From CAZHDB01 sp964531225 (GTDB lineage: Archaea > Thermoproteota > Thermoprotei_A > Sulfolobales > Desulfurococcaceae), in assembly GCA_964531225.1 (NCBI GenBank), contig CAZHDB010000004.1, positions 1 to 64,000 on the forward strand: DNA of 64,000 nt, given 5' to 3'. The translations under genes were made by a program, and so were the position numbers. This document shows positions 6,647-15,826 of this stretch, piece by piece. A model generated the notes under the pieces. It saw only the letters and a program-made list of their open reading frames with translations. It was not told the origin of the DNA and did no database searches. The number at the start of each line of letters is the position of its first letter. The first letter of the stretch is position 1.

Positions 6647-9319
6647 CTATGGTATTTTCTTGGTTATTCTTTTTCTAAATTCTTCAATTACGATTATTAT
6701 ATGCGATACTAATATGATGTATATCAAGCTCTCCATATCTAGAGGCGTTGCTCCCAATAACCATGGCGTTATGTAGATAGGTGTTATTGCTAAGGCTAAT
6801 CCAGCTAAATAACCTAATACATGGTATTTGTTTGATAATAGTCCTATTTCCAATAAGCTCTTGTAGGGACTTCTCATATTATAACTATGGGCTAGTTCTC
6901 CTATGGATAATGTTAAGTATGTAGCAGTAGCTATTGCTGGCGGCGATAATGTATGACTTAAAGTCCATGAAAGCATTGCCAGTAGAAGTCCTATATAACT
7001 TATAAATGCTAGTCCCGATTTTCCGAGCAATGGTTTTATACTCCATGGAGGTCTCTTCAATATATCTGGTTCCGGAGGTTCTAGACCAAGTGTTATAGCA
7101 GGTACAGAGTCCGTTACGAGATTAATCCATAAGATCATTGCGGGAGTAAGTATAGCTTCTTTAAATAATCCTATTGAACCAAGAACTATGGCTACTTCAG
7201 CAATATTGGCAGATAATAAGTATAGTGTCGATTTGCGTATATTTTCATAACCAGTTCTACCCTCCTCTATAGCTGCAACAATTGTAGCGAAATTATCGTC
7301 TTCAAGAATAAGATCGCTAGCTTCACGCGCTACATCTGTTCCCCTTAGGCCCATGGCAACACCCACATCGGCAAGCTTTAGTGCTGGAGCATCATTAACT
7401 CCATCTCCTGTGACAGCTACGACATGTCCTCGTTTTTTAAGGGCTTTTACAATGCGTAGCTTATGTTCAGGCGAAACTCTTGCAAAAATAGCTGTATCTT
7501 CAACAATATTGTATAATTCTTCATCACTCATTTTTTCTAATTCGCGCCCAGTAATTATCCTTTTACCCTCTAAAGGTAACCCGATCATTTCGGCAACGGC
7601 TTTAGCAGTTATAGCATGATCTCCGGTTATCATTATGACTTTTATACCTGCATCTAAGGCTTTCCTAATAGCATCGGGTACTTCAGGTCGAGGTGGATCC
7701 ATTAGACCCGTTAAACCTATAAATACTAGGTCCTTTTCAGCATCCTCGTTATCAGGTATTTCATCAACAATTTTATATGCATATCCTAATACCCTAAGCC
7801 CTTTAGAAGCCATTTCTTCAGAAACAGCATTAATTTCATTAATATCATTATCGTCAATGCTTTTTAGATAACTATTCTTAAGAATATATCTGGATCTTGA
7901 CATAATGACTTCAGGGGCTCCCTTACTATATACTATATATTTATCCTTAGCTTTTACTATAACACTCATCATTTTCCTTTCACTTGAAAAAGGTATTTCC
8001 TTTACTCTCTGCATAGTATTTCTCAATTTCACGTGATCGACCCCTGCCTTAATACTGAATACTATCAGTGCGGCTTCCATAGGATCTCCTATGGGTTTAG
8101 GTGGATCAGAACTATAGTCTACATCACTATTGTTACATAGTACTGAGTTTTCTAAAAGTAGGTCTATAGATTTGTTTTCACCATAAATTATTTTCTTACC
8201 TCTATAGAGTATGGCTCCTTCTTTAAGATAGCCACTGCCTGTAATATCTAAGTAACCTAATCCGGGAATCCATGCCTTAATAACAGTCATTTCATTACGT
8301 GTGAGCGTACCAGTTTTATCAGTAGCTATAACTGTTACTTTTCCAAGAGTTTGCACGGCCCCGAGACGGCGGACTAATGCATGTCTGCGAGCCATACGTA
8401 AAACACTCAGTGCAAGGATCATTGTTAAGACAGCAGGCAATCCTTCAGGCACAGCTGCTACTGCTAAAGCTATACTAGTTAGCAATGCTTCAATAGGCGA
8501 CGTTACATTTAGTGCTATGGAAAGGCTTAAGACAATTAATGCAATGACTACAATAATTCCACCAAGTTGCTTAGCAAGTCGATCCATTTCTTTATGTAAT
8601 GTTGTTTTCTCTTCAAGACCTGGGGCCTCAGCTATCATCTGTGCTATACGGCCAACTTCGGTAGCCATACCCGTTGCTACAACGACAGCTTTACCACTAC
8701 CACGTACAACATATGTACCTGAGAAAACCATATTTATACGATCAGCAACCGGCGTATCTGGTTCAAGAACAACATCTGCTTTCTTCATGACAGGCTTGCT
8801 TTCACCAGTTAATAAGGACTCGTCAACATATAGATTTATAGCTTCAATAAGTCTTGCATCGGCCGTAACACGATCTCCTTCGGACAATACAAGTATATCT
8901 CCGGGAACAAGGTATCTTGAATCAATCTCGACTAAAGTACCATTTCGTATGACCTTAGCCTTAGGTACAACGAGCGATTTAAGCTTCTCAAGAGCTTTTT
9001 CTGCACGATATTCCTGTATAACACCTGCCATAACCATTATAGATATAATAGCCAGTATACTCGCTGCATCACTTGTTTCGCCTACTATTAAAGCAATTAT
9101 AACAGCAGCTATTAAAAGCAACATGAATAAATTAACAATCTGTCCCAATAGGATTTTCCAAATACTTCTTTTACCTTTAGACTCGATAATGTTTAATCCG
9201 TATTTCCTTAATCGTTCTTCAGCATCTCTACTACTAAGTCCTCGATTGGGATCAGTCTTTAACTTCTCCAATACCTCCAATATACTCTTTGAATGCCATT
9301 TTTCCTCTACACTAGACAT
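6647..9319 (-). CDS. P2-type (calcium-type) cation-transporting P-ATPase
   Basis: An 890-residue integral membrane pump that probably exports Ca2+ (or Mn2+) at the cost of ATP. It begins with the cation-ATPase N-terminal domain (about 1-70). The TGES actuator motif follows, then PEGLP in M4 (about residue 290), the phosphorylation motif DKTGTLT (about 332), the KGAPE nucleotide site, TGD and GDGVND hinge motifs (about 640), and a six-helix C-terminal region with NLVTD in M6. The conserved Glu of PEGLP, the Glu in M5 (ANIAEV) and the Asn/Asp in M6 are the residues expected for calcium sites. It is a single gene whose 3' end abuts the structured RNA candidate. Confidence 0.93.
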   Translation of the reverse strand: MSSVEEKWHSKSILEVLEKLKTDPNRGLSSRDAEERLRKYGLNIIESKGKRSIWKILLGQIVNLFMLLLIAAVIIALIVGETSDAASILAIISIMVMAGVIQEYRAEKALEKLKSLVVPKAKVIRNGTLVEIDSRYLVPGDILVLSEGDRVTADARLIEAINLYVDESLLTGESKPVMKKADVVLEPDTPVADRINMVFSGTYVVRGSGKAVVVATGMATEVGRIAQMIAEAPGLEEKTTLHKEMDRLAKQLGGIIVVIALIVLSLSIALNVTSPIEALLTSIALAVAAVPEGLPAVLTMILALSVLRMARRHALVRRLGAVQTLGKVTVIATDKTGTLTRNEMTVIKAWIPGLGYLDITGSGYLKEGAILYRGKKIIYGENKSIDLLLENSVLCNNSDVDYSSDPPKPIGDPMEAALIVFSIKAGVDHVKLRNTMQRVKEIPFSSERKMMSVIVKAKDKYIVYSKGAPEVIMSRSRYILKNSYLKSIDDNDINEINAVSEEMASKGLRVLGYAYKIVDEIPDNEDAEKDLVFIGLTGLMDPPRPEVPDAIRKALDAGIKVIMITGDHAITAKAVAEMIGLPLEGKRIITGRELEKMSDEELYNIVEDTAIFARVSPEHKLRIVKALKKRGHVVAVTGDGVNDAPALKLADVGVAMGLRGTDVAREASDLILEDDNFATIVAAIEEGRTGYENIRKSTLYLLSANIAEVAIVLGSIGLFKEAILTPAMILWINLVTDSVPAITLGLEPPEPDILKRPPWSIKPLLGKSGLAFISYIGLLLAMLSWTLSHTLSPPAIATATYLTLSIGELAHSYNMRSPYKSLLEIGLLSNKYHVLGYLAGLALAITPIYITPWLLGATPLDMESLIYIILVSHIIIVIEEFRKRITKKIP

Positions 9320-9472
9320 TACTAAATACCTCTATCAAAACATGATTTTTTCCTCAAATTAAGCAATTGAATAATTTAAATAATTAACTTACTCGTTATA
9401 TTATAGAAATAATATCCAATTACTTCATATATTTCCTCAGACTACTAGATAGTCAGGGGAGTTGAGTAATAT

Positions 9473-10162
9473 TTGCCAAGTAGAAGAAAAAAGGTAAGGA
9501 AAAAAGGTATTAAGACCCTGGATTTTTTCCTCAATAGAGAAGCTAGTCAAAAAAATAAAGACCATTTGACTAAGGAGGAATCTGAAACTACAAGAAAAGA
9601 CGAACTCGAAGTTCTCTTCAATGAATTGTTTAAGCCTACTAAACCATCATTAGATAAGTCCCGTACCGATTTAGTTTCAATGGATTTAGCTAGCAATTCT
9701 AAGCAGGGGCTTCTTGAAAAAAGGATTCCGAGCTCGCATGAGGAGGAAGTTGATAAAGAGGTAGTTTTACTCAAGACACCCATTCCTGAAGGGGATATTT
9801 TACGTAAACTTCTTGAAAAACCAATAAGAACAATAAACGAAATCATGTGCGGTAGCGATGGATTATGTAAGGATAATAAGAGATTATCAGAGATATTTAT
9901 TGATGAACTAGGTTTTAAAAGACAAAGAGGATTTATTAGGACTACGAGAGCCCCTGTCTTCCTTGACTGGATAATCGAAGAAGCAGTTGTTTCAAAAATA
10001 CTTCCGACAGCATATAAAGTTGAGACGAGTCGTGGAGCAATAGCTCTTATACCGGAAAACTTTCTATGTGAGCTTGATAAAAGATATGGTGTTTTATTGA
10101 AGAATTATGATTGCAGCAATTATAAGTTATCAATTTCTTCTAATGAAAAAAGAAGAAAATAG
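9473..10162 (+). CDS. Hypothetical protein with basic N-terminus
   Basis: A 229-residue protein starting at TTG 9473 after a GGGGAG. The first 15 residues are very basic (RRKKVRKKG), suggesting nucleic-acid or ribosome contact. Residues 25-110 are polar and low-complexity, probably disordered, and only residues about 115-229 look folded. The C-terminal part contains a cysteine pair (MCGSDGLC) and a beta-rich section. I do not recognise the family. It is divergent from the P-ATPase and converges on the gene at 10274. Confidence 0.65.
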   Translation: MPSRRKKVRKKGIKTLDFFLNREASQKNKDHLTKEESETTRKDELEVLFNELFKPTKPSLDKSRTDLVSMDLASNSKQGLLEKRIPSSHEEEVDKEVVLLKTPIPEGDILRKLLEKPIRTINEIMCGSDGLCKDNKRLSEIFIDELGFKRQRGFIRTTRAPVFLDWIIEEAVVSKILPTAYKVETSRGAIALIPENFLCELDKRYGVLLKNYDCSNYKLSISSNEKRRK

Positions 10163-10175
10163 TTAAATAAAAATT

Positions 10176-10230
10176 ATTCTATAATCAATGAATTCTATTA
10201 ATTGGCTTATCATAACGGTAATTATAGAAT
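10176..10230. repeat. Inverted repeat in a convergent intergenic gap
   Basis: ATTCTATAAT (10176-10185) and ATTATAGAAT (10221-10230) are perfect 10-bp inverted arms separated by 35 bp, between two genes that converge. The arms are AT-only apart from one C/G, so they could arise by chance. A shared termination or processing hairpin is possible. Confidence 0.35.
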
Positions 10231-10273
10231 GAGTAGTGTACGCTATCTAATTAGTTAAATAGTCATAGAATAG

Positions 10274-10633
10274 CTAATGCTTTGAAGGAACATAATATGT
10301 TCTGGGAATAACCGTATCGGTATAGACTCTACGTACCCTACGTCTTCTTCTCTTCCTAATCCCACGTCTTTCCGGTGGAAGTTCCATACCAGGGAGTCCA
10401 TAGCTTCCATCAGGAAACTCAATAAGTACACCAGTATCAACAAGTCTATTCAGTGCCTTTCTAAGCCTATCTTCACCAGCAATACCACTAAATTCATCAC
10501 GTAATTCTTCCCACGTCATTGGTCTACCTTTTTCCCGAATAGTATCTACAATAACATCGCCAAGCTCCTCGTCTCTGGGCGCTATTAGCACTACTACATC
10601 TGAATCTTCATATATCTTCTTAGTACGAGTCAT
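10274..10633 (-). CDS. Winged-helix-like protein with arginine-rich tail
   Basis: A 119-residue protein. Residues about 25-75 have the pattern of a winged helix (VIVDTIREKGRPMTWEELRD, then RLRKALNRLVDTGVLIEF and a wing ending DGSYGLPG). The C-terminal tail contains a run of arginines and lysines and should bind nucleic acid. Expected location is the cytoplasm. ATG 10633 follows GAGGTGGT, a strong ribosome binding site, and a TATA-like TTTATATA lies upstream near 10680. It might be a chromatin or transcription protein of the Desulfurococcales; no partner is evident nearby. Confidence 0.7.
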   Translation of the reverse strand: MTRTKKIYEDSDVVVLIAPRDEELGDVIVDTIREKGRPMTWEELRDEFSGIAGEDRLRKALNRLVDTGVLIEFPDGSYGLPGMELPPERRGIRKRRRRRVRRVYTDTVIPRTYYVPSKH

Positions 10634-11039
10634 ATGGTACCACCTCTTTTTCTACCTCTGGTAATACTAGTGAGAGTTAGATATATAAACCCTTTCTATA
10701 TGAGCAAATTTATCCCACAATTATAAAACAAACCCTATAAAGTGGAAATTGCCTAGACCCACTTTAATGGGATTAGTTTATTAATGGATTACTGATAAAA
10801 TTACTGTAAATTAGACGGTTCTCAATATTGTTCGATGAATAATGAACTTTGTTATTAAAATGTATGATTTATATGAATATTCTATTCTAGCTTGTAAATG
10901 TTTATATGAATATGATCAATACCTATCATACTTCTAAATTTCTAATGTTCTGTATATGTAGCTAAATAAGATTTTATAGGATGTGTAGTAAATTATATTG
11001 TGGCCGATAAAGGCTTGTTCTGATTTAGGTGACAAAACA
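10634..11039. other. Intergenic regulatory region before iorA, with hairpin and direct repeats
   Basis: This 400-bp gap has no convincing ORF. It holds the divergent promoter of the 10274 gene on its left. A hairpin lies at 10733-10771, with TAAAGTGG (10738-10745) pairing CCACTTTA (10759-10766) and an outer CCC/GGG. A 13-bp direct repeat TTTATATGAATAT occurs at 10868-10880 and 10901-10913, 33 bp apart. The iorA TATA box is TTTTATAG at 10972-10979. The repeats lie 90-130 bp upstream of the inferred transcription start. Confidence 0.5.
10972..10979 (+). promoter_or_regulatory. TATA box of iorAB
   Basis: TTTTATAG places a transcription start near 11000, giving a leader of about 40 nt before AGGTGA (11027-11032) and TTG 11040. 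Confidence 0.45.
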
Positions 11040-12965
11040 TTGGCTAAACTAAAATACTTATTATGGTCTAAGGGATCTACGGCTCTATTATTAGGTAATG
11101 AAGCGATCGCAAGAGGGGCAATGGAGTCTGGAATAGGCTTTGCAGCAGCATATCCAGGAACACCCAGTACTGAAATAATTGAAGCACTTGCAGATGTAGC
11201 CAGGGATGTGGGATTCTATGTCGAGTGGAGTACTAATGAGAAAGTAGCTTTCGAATCAGCATATGCAGCTGCTATATGTGGTGTACGTGCAATAGTTGCA
11301 ATGAAACATGTAGGCCTAAATGTAGCCGCTGATATGTTTATGAGTAGTGCTTATGCGGGTGTTAATGCAGGCTTTGTAGTTGTTTCAGCCGATGACCCTG
11401 GACAACATAGTAGTCAGAATGAACAAGATAATAGGTGGTATGGGTTTATAGCACATATTCCTGTTGTAGAACCATGGAGTCCAAGGAGTGCATATAGACT
11501 TATAAAGGCAGCTTTTGAACTTAGTGAAAAGCTCATGCATCCAATTCTCTTTCGTTCAACGACTCGGATAAGCCATACGAGGCAACCTATAACATATGAG
11601 AATGATATTCCAAAGAATATAAAGACAAAGGGTGTCTTCGATCGTGATATTGAAAGATACGTATTGATACCGGCTCATGGGCGTAAACAGAAGCCTAGAC
11701 TAATGAGTAAGTGGAAAAGGGTTATGGAAGAGGAAGGTAGAGAACCGTTTATAGCTATAGAGAATCCTGGTCAGAAAGAAGTTATTATAGCATCTGGCAT
11801 ATCGTATGCTCATGTTAAAGAGGCGGTCGAAGTACTTGGTGAACCGGAAAGATTTACTATTGTGCGTGTATCTTTACCGGTACCTCTACCCTATAAACCA
11901 ATACTTAAAGCTACAGAGGATGCTGAGAAAATACTTGTCGTTGAAGAACTTGATCCTATTGTTGAGAAACAGGTATCGGAAATTCTTTATAAAAACGGCT
12001 TATCAATAGAACTTCATGGAAAGGATCTTGTTCCAGAAAACTTTGAACTAGATCTTGAGAAGGTTTATATGGCTATTAAGAAATTTATTGGAGATAATAC
12101 AGCATCTCCATGGAGCCCCCTAGAACCTATAGTCACGGAACCCCCAATACCGACAAGGCCTCCTATATTATGTCCTGGATGCCCCCATAGAAATACATAC
12201 TACATAGTTAAGGCGGCTGCTAATAAAGCGGGTCTTAAGAACCCAATATTTACTGGAGATATAGGTTGTTACACACTAGGTTACCAACCACCTTTCAAGA
12301 CTCAGGAAACCAGTTTTGAAATGGGAGGTAGCATAGGAGTTGCTCATGGTTTAAGTAAGGTTGTTGATGAACCTGTAATTGCCGTTATTGGCGACTCAAC
12401 ATTTTATCATGCAGGCCTACCCCCATCAATTAATATAATATATAATAAGGGCCATGCAATAGTACTTGTACTGGACAATTATTATACATCTATGACCGGT
12501 CATCAGCCTCATCCAGGCACCGGCTTAACAGCTATGGGCGAACCCACTTACCGTATTCCTTCAGAGGATCTTCTTAGGGCTATGGGATATAATACATATG
12601 TCATTAATCCAATGAATGTTAGAGAAAGCATTGAAAAAGTTGTTGAAGCCTACAAGAGATTCAAAGAGGGCGATCAAGTAGCTATAGTATCTCGGATGAA
12701 ATGTGCATTGCAGACTGTTCGTAAAGCTAGGAGAGAAGGTATTAAACTGCCAATATATGGAATTATTGAGGATAAATGTACAAGTTGTATGGTTTGTGTG
12801 AACTTACTTGCATGCCCAGCAATAATCGTGCCCAAGGATGCCGAGAAACCAGTCATATTAGAAGATCAATGTGTTGGATGCGGTTTATGCGCACAAGTCT
12901 GTCCATTCAATGCAATAGAGGTTGTTAAGGAAGGCAGTCCAAATTGGGTGGAGGCATGGCTTTAG
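11040..12965 (+). CDS. iorA: Indolepyruvate:ferredoxin oxidoreductase, alpha subunit
   Basis: The alpha subunit oxidatively decarboxylates aryl pyruvates from aromatic amino acids to acyl-CoA, reducing ferredoxin. N-terminal residues carry the LLLGNEAIARG and YPGTPSTEI motifs. A thiamine-diphosphate domain follows in the second half (CPGCPHRN; GDIGCYTLG; GDSTFYHAG). Two ferredoxin-type 4Fe-4S motifs close the protein: CTSCMVC with a later Cys (about residue 578) and CVGCGLCAQVCP (about 610). I chose TTG 11040, seven bases after AGGTGA, over TTG 10998, which would sit at the inferred transcription start. iorB follows 13 bp later with its own GAGGTGA. It supports peptide fermentation. Confidence 0.95.
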   Translation: MAKLKYLLWSKGSTALLLGNEAIARGAMESGIGFAAAYPGTPSTEIIEALADVARDVGFYVEWSTNEKVAFESAYAAAICGVRAIVAMKHVGLNVAADMFMSSAYAGVNAGFVVVSADDPGQHSSQNEQDNRWYGFIAHIPVVEPWSPRSAYRLIKAAFELSEKLMHPILFRSTTRISHTRQPITYENDIPKNIKTKGVFDRDIERYVLIPAHGRKQKPRLMSKWKRVMEEEGREPFIAIENPGQKEVIIASGISYAHVKEAVEVLGEPERFTIVRVSLPVPLPYKPILKATEDAEKILVVEELDPIVEKQVSEILYKNGLSIELHGKDLVPENFELDLEKVYMAIKKFIGDNTASPWSPLEPIVTEPPIPTRPPILCPGCPHRNTYYIVKAAANKAGLKNPIFTGDIGCYTLGYQPPFKTQETSFEMGGSIGVAHGLSKVVDEPVIAVIGDSTFYHAGLPPSINIIYNKGHAIVLVLDNYYTSMTGHQPHPGTGLTAMGEPTYRIPSEDLLRAMGYNTYVINPMNVRESIEKVVEAYKRFKEGDQVAIVSRMKCALQTVRKARREGIKLPIYGIIEDKCTSCMVCVNLLACPAIIVPKDAEKPVILEDQCVGCGLCAQVCPFNAIEVVKEGSPNWVEAWL

Positions 12966-12978
12966 GAGGTGAGTCCAC

Positions 12979-13575
12979 ATGACTAGATACAATGTGCTTC
13001 TTGCAGGTGTAGGTGGTCAAGGTTTACTTACTCTGGGAGCAATAATTGGTGCAGCAGCTATTGAGAAAGGTGTTGATGTAACTATTGCCGAGACTCATGG
13101 CATGAGTCAGCGAGGTGGCTCGCTTGTTGTTCATGTAAGGCTTGGAGAAGGAGCATCTCCATTAATACCGAAGGGGGCTGCTAACCTAATTATTGGTATG
13201 GAGGCTCTTGAAACTGCTCGCAATATTGTATTTGCTAATAAAGAAACAATGGTTATCATGAATAATTTTCTGTGGCCTCCACCATTATCTAAGTATCCGT
13301 CTATAGAGGTTTTAATCAATGAATTACGTAAACGAGTTAAACTCTATGTGGTTGATGCTATGAAGATGGCAAAGGAAGAAACAGGACTTGTTGTTACAGC
13401 TAATACTCTAGTCCTAGGATACGCGTTAGCTATTGATAAAGAACTACAGAAATATATTGATGTAGAAGCTGTTGTAAAGGGTATGGAAAAGATATTCAGT
13501 GGAAGAGCTCTTGAGCTTAATAAGAAAGTACTATGGAGAGGCTATAGAGAAGGGAAAAAACTTGTTTCAAATTAA
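12979..13575 (+). CDS. iorB: Indolepyruvate:ferredoxin oxidoreductase, beta subunit
   Basis: A 198-residue subunit of the 2-oxoacid:acceptor oxidoreductase gamma/beta type. The N-terminus has GVGGQGLLTLG, and HGMSQRGGSLVVHVRLG near residue 40 is the family signature. It pairs with iorA, directly upstream and separated by 13 bp containing GAGGTGA. Together they make the complete IOR enzyme. The length is normal. A T-rich tract after the stop is probably the terminator of the operon. Confidence 0.95.
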   Translation: MTRYNVLLAGVGGQGLLTLGAIIGAAAIEKGVDVTIAETHGMSQRGGSLVVHVRLGEGASPLIPKGAANLIIGMEALETARNIVFANKETMVIMNNFLWPPPLSKYPSIEVLINELRKRVKLYVVDAMKMAKEETGLVVTANTLVLGYALAIDKELQKYIDVEAVVKGMEKIFSGRALELNKKVLWRGYREGKKLVSN

Positions 13576-13580
13576 TACTG

Positions 13581-13592
13581 TTTCCCTTTTTT
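13581..13592 (+). terminator. T-tract after iorB
   Basis: TTTCCCTTTTTT starts six bases after the iorB stop. Pyrimidine/T-rich tracts of this kind terminate archaeal transcription without a hairpin. Confidence 0.4.
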
Positions 13593-13649
13593 AAATTAAA
13601 ATGAAATTTATTGTTAATATAATGTCTATAGTATATACTGGCGATATGT

Positions 13650-14054
13650 ATGGAGGATAATTTATTAAATAAGGATCTTATGCTTCTTAATGAAGCTTTA
13701 AAGATACTAACTAATAGTTACGCACCTTATAGCGGAATCCATGTGGCTGCTGCATTATTGACTGAAAAAGGAAATGTGTATCATGGGGTCAATATTGAGA
13801 ATTCTAGCTATGGCTTAACTATTTGTGCTGAAAGAAGTGCAGTAGCGGCTATGGTGGTAGCTGGAGAGAGAAAACCTATAGCAATTGCTATAGTAACTGA
13901 CTACAATAGACCTATACCTCCATGTGGTGCTTGTAGACAAGTATTGGCTGAATTCAATCATGAAACCAGAATAATAATGCACAGTATAAGGTCGGGTGAA
14001 ATTAGGATAGTCAATTTAAAAGATCTATTTCCCATGCCTTTCAAAATAGATTAA
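13650..14054 (+). CDS. cdd: Cytidine deaminase
   Basis: The enzyme deaminates cytidine and deoxycytidine to the uridines in pyrimidine salvage. At 134 residues it is the short tetrameric form with one catalytic domain. The zinc site is complete: CAERSA supplies the first Cys and the catalytic Glu, and PCGACRQV the other two Cys. The substrate motif is visible as NIENSSYGLT. It has a short leader 74 bp after iorB, separated by a T-tract, so it is probably transcribed separately. It converges on the small minus-strand gene at 14179. Confidence 0.95.
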   Translation: MEDNLLNKDLMLLNEALKILTNSYAPYSGIHVAAALLTEKGNVYHGVNIENSSYGLTICAERSAVAAMVVAGERKPIAIAIVTDYNRPIPPCGACRQVLAEFNHETRIIMHSIRSGEIRIVNLKDLFPMPFKID

Positions 14055-14178
14055 CTATTTTAAATACATATAGAAACATAGATAGTTAGGGATGAAGAAG
14101 AATCCGGGATAGGATCCCCTGATTAGTGATGGGGATATGAATTAAAGAATATAAGAGCGGGCGCAGACCTTAATTATT
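14055..14178. other. Convergent gap with kink-turn-like motif and hairpin
   Basis: The gap after cdd is locally GC-richer than its surroundings. It contains CTGA-TTAG-TGATGG (14119-14132), which has the spacing of a D'/C' kink-turn, inside a hairpin of ATCCCC (14114-14119) with GGGGAT (14131-14136). A GGGATGA (14089-14095) resembles box C with one mismatch. A closing box D is missing and the first guide spacer would be 23 nt, so it is not called as a C/D RNA. Confidence 0.35.
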
Positions 14179-14448
14179 TTATGTAGCTACTTCGACCTCC
14201 TGTTCTCTATTAAATAATTCCATTATGTCGAATATTTCTTCAATGCCTGGATCATATGGTATACCTAGCTCCTCTGATATAATTTTTATAGAGGCCCTTA
14301 TACCAATTAATTCTATGATTTCACTGGGTTTTAGCTCATCTTTAGACAGAATTTCTTCTTCTCTAGTTCTAAGCTCTTCCAAAGTCTTCAAATAACTCCT
14401 TTCTATATTATCTATGAATTTTGTGGCTCGGGAATATACTTCAGCCAA
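14179..14448 (-). CDS. Hypothetical small helical protein
   Basis: About 89 residues, almost entirely charged and helical, with heptad-like spacing of Leu and Ile and many Glu and Lys, so a coiled coil or four-helix bundle is likely. No cysteine or membrane segment. A strong GGGAGGTG lies at about 14460-14467 on this strand and TTG 14448 follows it; the frame is open back to TTG 14469, but that codon would precede the ribosome binding site. Function unknown. It is divergent from the gene at 14635. Confidence 0.55.
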   Translation of the reverse strand: MAEVYSRATKFIDNIERSYLKTLEELRTREEEILSKDELKPSEIIELIGIRASIKIISEELGIPYDPGIEEIFDIMELFNREQEVEVAT

Positions 14449-14634
14449 CTCTAATAATACACCTCCCAATATCCTGATAACATTTAATTCTCCTTATAAG
14501 GGAGTGTTTATGGTAATACTAGAGTATATCGTTTATTTATAACAGTTAACATACATGAATATGACCTACCTATGCTTCCTTAAAACCAATCTATAACAAC
14601 CTAACATTGTAGGAGTATATTCTGGTGACAGTCG

Positions 14635-14934
14635 ATGGCCAAAGATCGTGTACTAATAACGATAACTTATGGCAAAATGGAAGATGCTTATATACTTGAA
14701 ACACTATATCATATTGAAAGCGAGCTTAAGAAAATAGGTATAGAACCAATAATCCTGCAGGTGTATATGCCTGGTTCAAAGCTAAGAATTAGTGTTAATG
14801 GTATTGAGCTCAAGCTCGATGAGAATTTCTTGGAAAACATCATTTCTACGGCTATAGAGGTTTTATCATTAAACAATTACGTTGAAAACAAACAATATAT
14901 TAAAGGCAGGATTGCAGCGGCTAAATCAATTTAA
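14635..14934 (+). CDS. Hypothetical small alpha/beta protein
   Basis: A 99-residue protein starting at ATG 14635 after GGTGAC. The pattern of beta strand, helix and beta strand (VLITITY, then a helix at ETLYHIESELKKIG, then IILQVY, LRISVN) suggests a small thioredoxin- or ferredoxin-like fold, but the CxxC of thioredoxins is absent. It stands alone between divergent and same-strand neighbours. I do not recognise the family. Confidence 0.6.
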   Translation: MAKDRVLITITYGKMEDAYILETLYHIESELKKIGIEPIILQVYMPGSKLRISVNGIELKLDENFLENIISTAIEVLSLNNYVENKQYIKGRIAAAKSI

Positions 14935-15007
14935 TTATATACCATTTTATTGAAGAAATAAGATTATAACTATCTTTAAGATTTTATCCTTATGAGAGGT
15001 AGATATT

Positions 15008-15826
15008 GTGGACACAGTTAAAACCGTATATATGTTTATGATCTTTGTAATATTATTTATAGGAAATACGTGTATATCTGATGATACCCTAGTCTTAAGT
15101 GGGACAACTCAAGAATATGCTATTACATTAACAGGTAATTATACGGTTTTAGAAGTAGATTTCGAACTAATGAATATATCAATATTTAGTTATGTGTATA
15201 TAGCGCTCGATACATTAGATAAAGGAGCTGGTTATAGCTACGGTGTTATAATAATATATGATCCCGATGAAAACACTCCTATATTATATCTAATGGCTGG
15301 TTCTGGGAATAGTTGGTATAGAATAATGAATTTGGATATTAAGGAACATGTAAAGTTTTCCATATTAATAGATCATATTAATAAAACTATACACTATACT
15401 ATAAATGGCAAGTCGGGTAGCATAAATAAATCAATGATTGTAATGCCAAAAGGCGTATCAATAATATTGAACTCTATAGGAACAGATTACCCACCACCGT
15501 CAATTAATTTAAAAGAATTAACTGTCCTAGAAACAAATGATACTCGTATAATAGATTATTTTCTTGAAGCAGATTTTAACAAAATATATGAGATCTCTAT
15601 TGTAAGGCTTAATAAAACGAGGATTGAAATAATACCAACTCAGCCCTCTACAAGTTCGTCTCCAACAACATCACCCAGTTCACCAACTATACAACCTCCT
15701 ACACAAGGTTATCCATACTTATCACCTACAATAATAGCATTAATAATAGTAGTATCATCAACAACAATTATAATCATTATATTAATTATCAACTTGTCTC
15801 GAAGAAAAAGGTCCCCCGGTCCGTGA
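15008..15826 (+). CDS. Hypothetical secreted, C-terminally anchored protein
   Basis: A 272-residue protein with an N-terminal signal peptide (MFMIFVILFIGNT). A beta-rich domain spans about residues 30-200 with a lectin/concanavalin-like rhythm and several N-x-S/T sites. A Ser/Thr/Pro linker at about 215-235, one C-terminal membrane helix and a basic end (RRKR) follow. This is the standard layout of an archaeal cell-surface protein. It starts at GTG 15008 after GAGAGGT. The lectin-like reading of the beta domain is inference. It resembles the 890 protein in architecture but not in sequence. Confidence 0.7.
   Translation: MDTVKTVYMFMIFVILFIGNTCISDDTLVLSGTTQEYAITLTGNYTVLEVDFELMNISIFSYVYIALDTLDKGAGYSYGVIIIYDPDENTPILYLMAGSGNSWYRIMNLDIKEHVKFSILIDHINKTIHYTINGKSGSINKSMIVMPKGVSIILNSIGTDYPPPSINLKELTVLETNDTRIIDYFLEADFNKIYEISIVRLNKTRIEIIPTQPSTSSSPTTSPSSPTIQPPTQGYPYLSPTIIALIIVVSSTTIIIIILIINLSRRKRSPGP

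Noticed and set aside
8301..9362. 353-codon plus-strand frame opposite the P-ATPase gene
   Set aside because: It is antisense to a complete, motif-rich P-type ATPase and has the Ser/Thr/Ala composition of a shadow frame.
14089..14132. Calling the cdd-gap motif a C/D box sRNA
   Set aside because: The first spacer is 23 nt, box C has a mismatch and no terminal box D follows C'.
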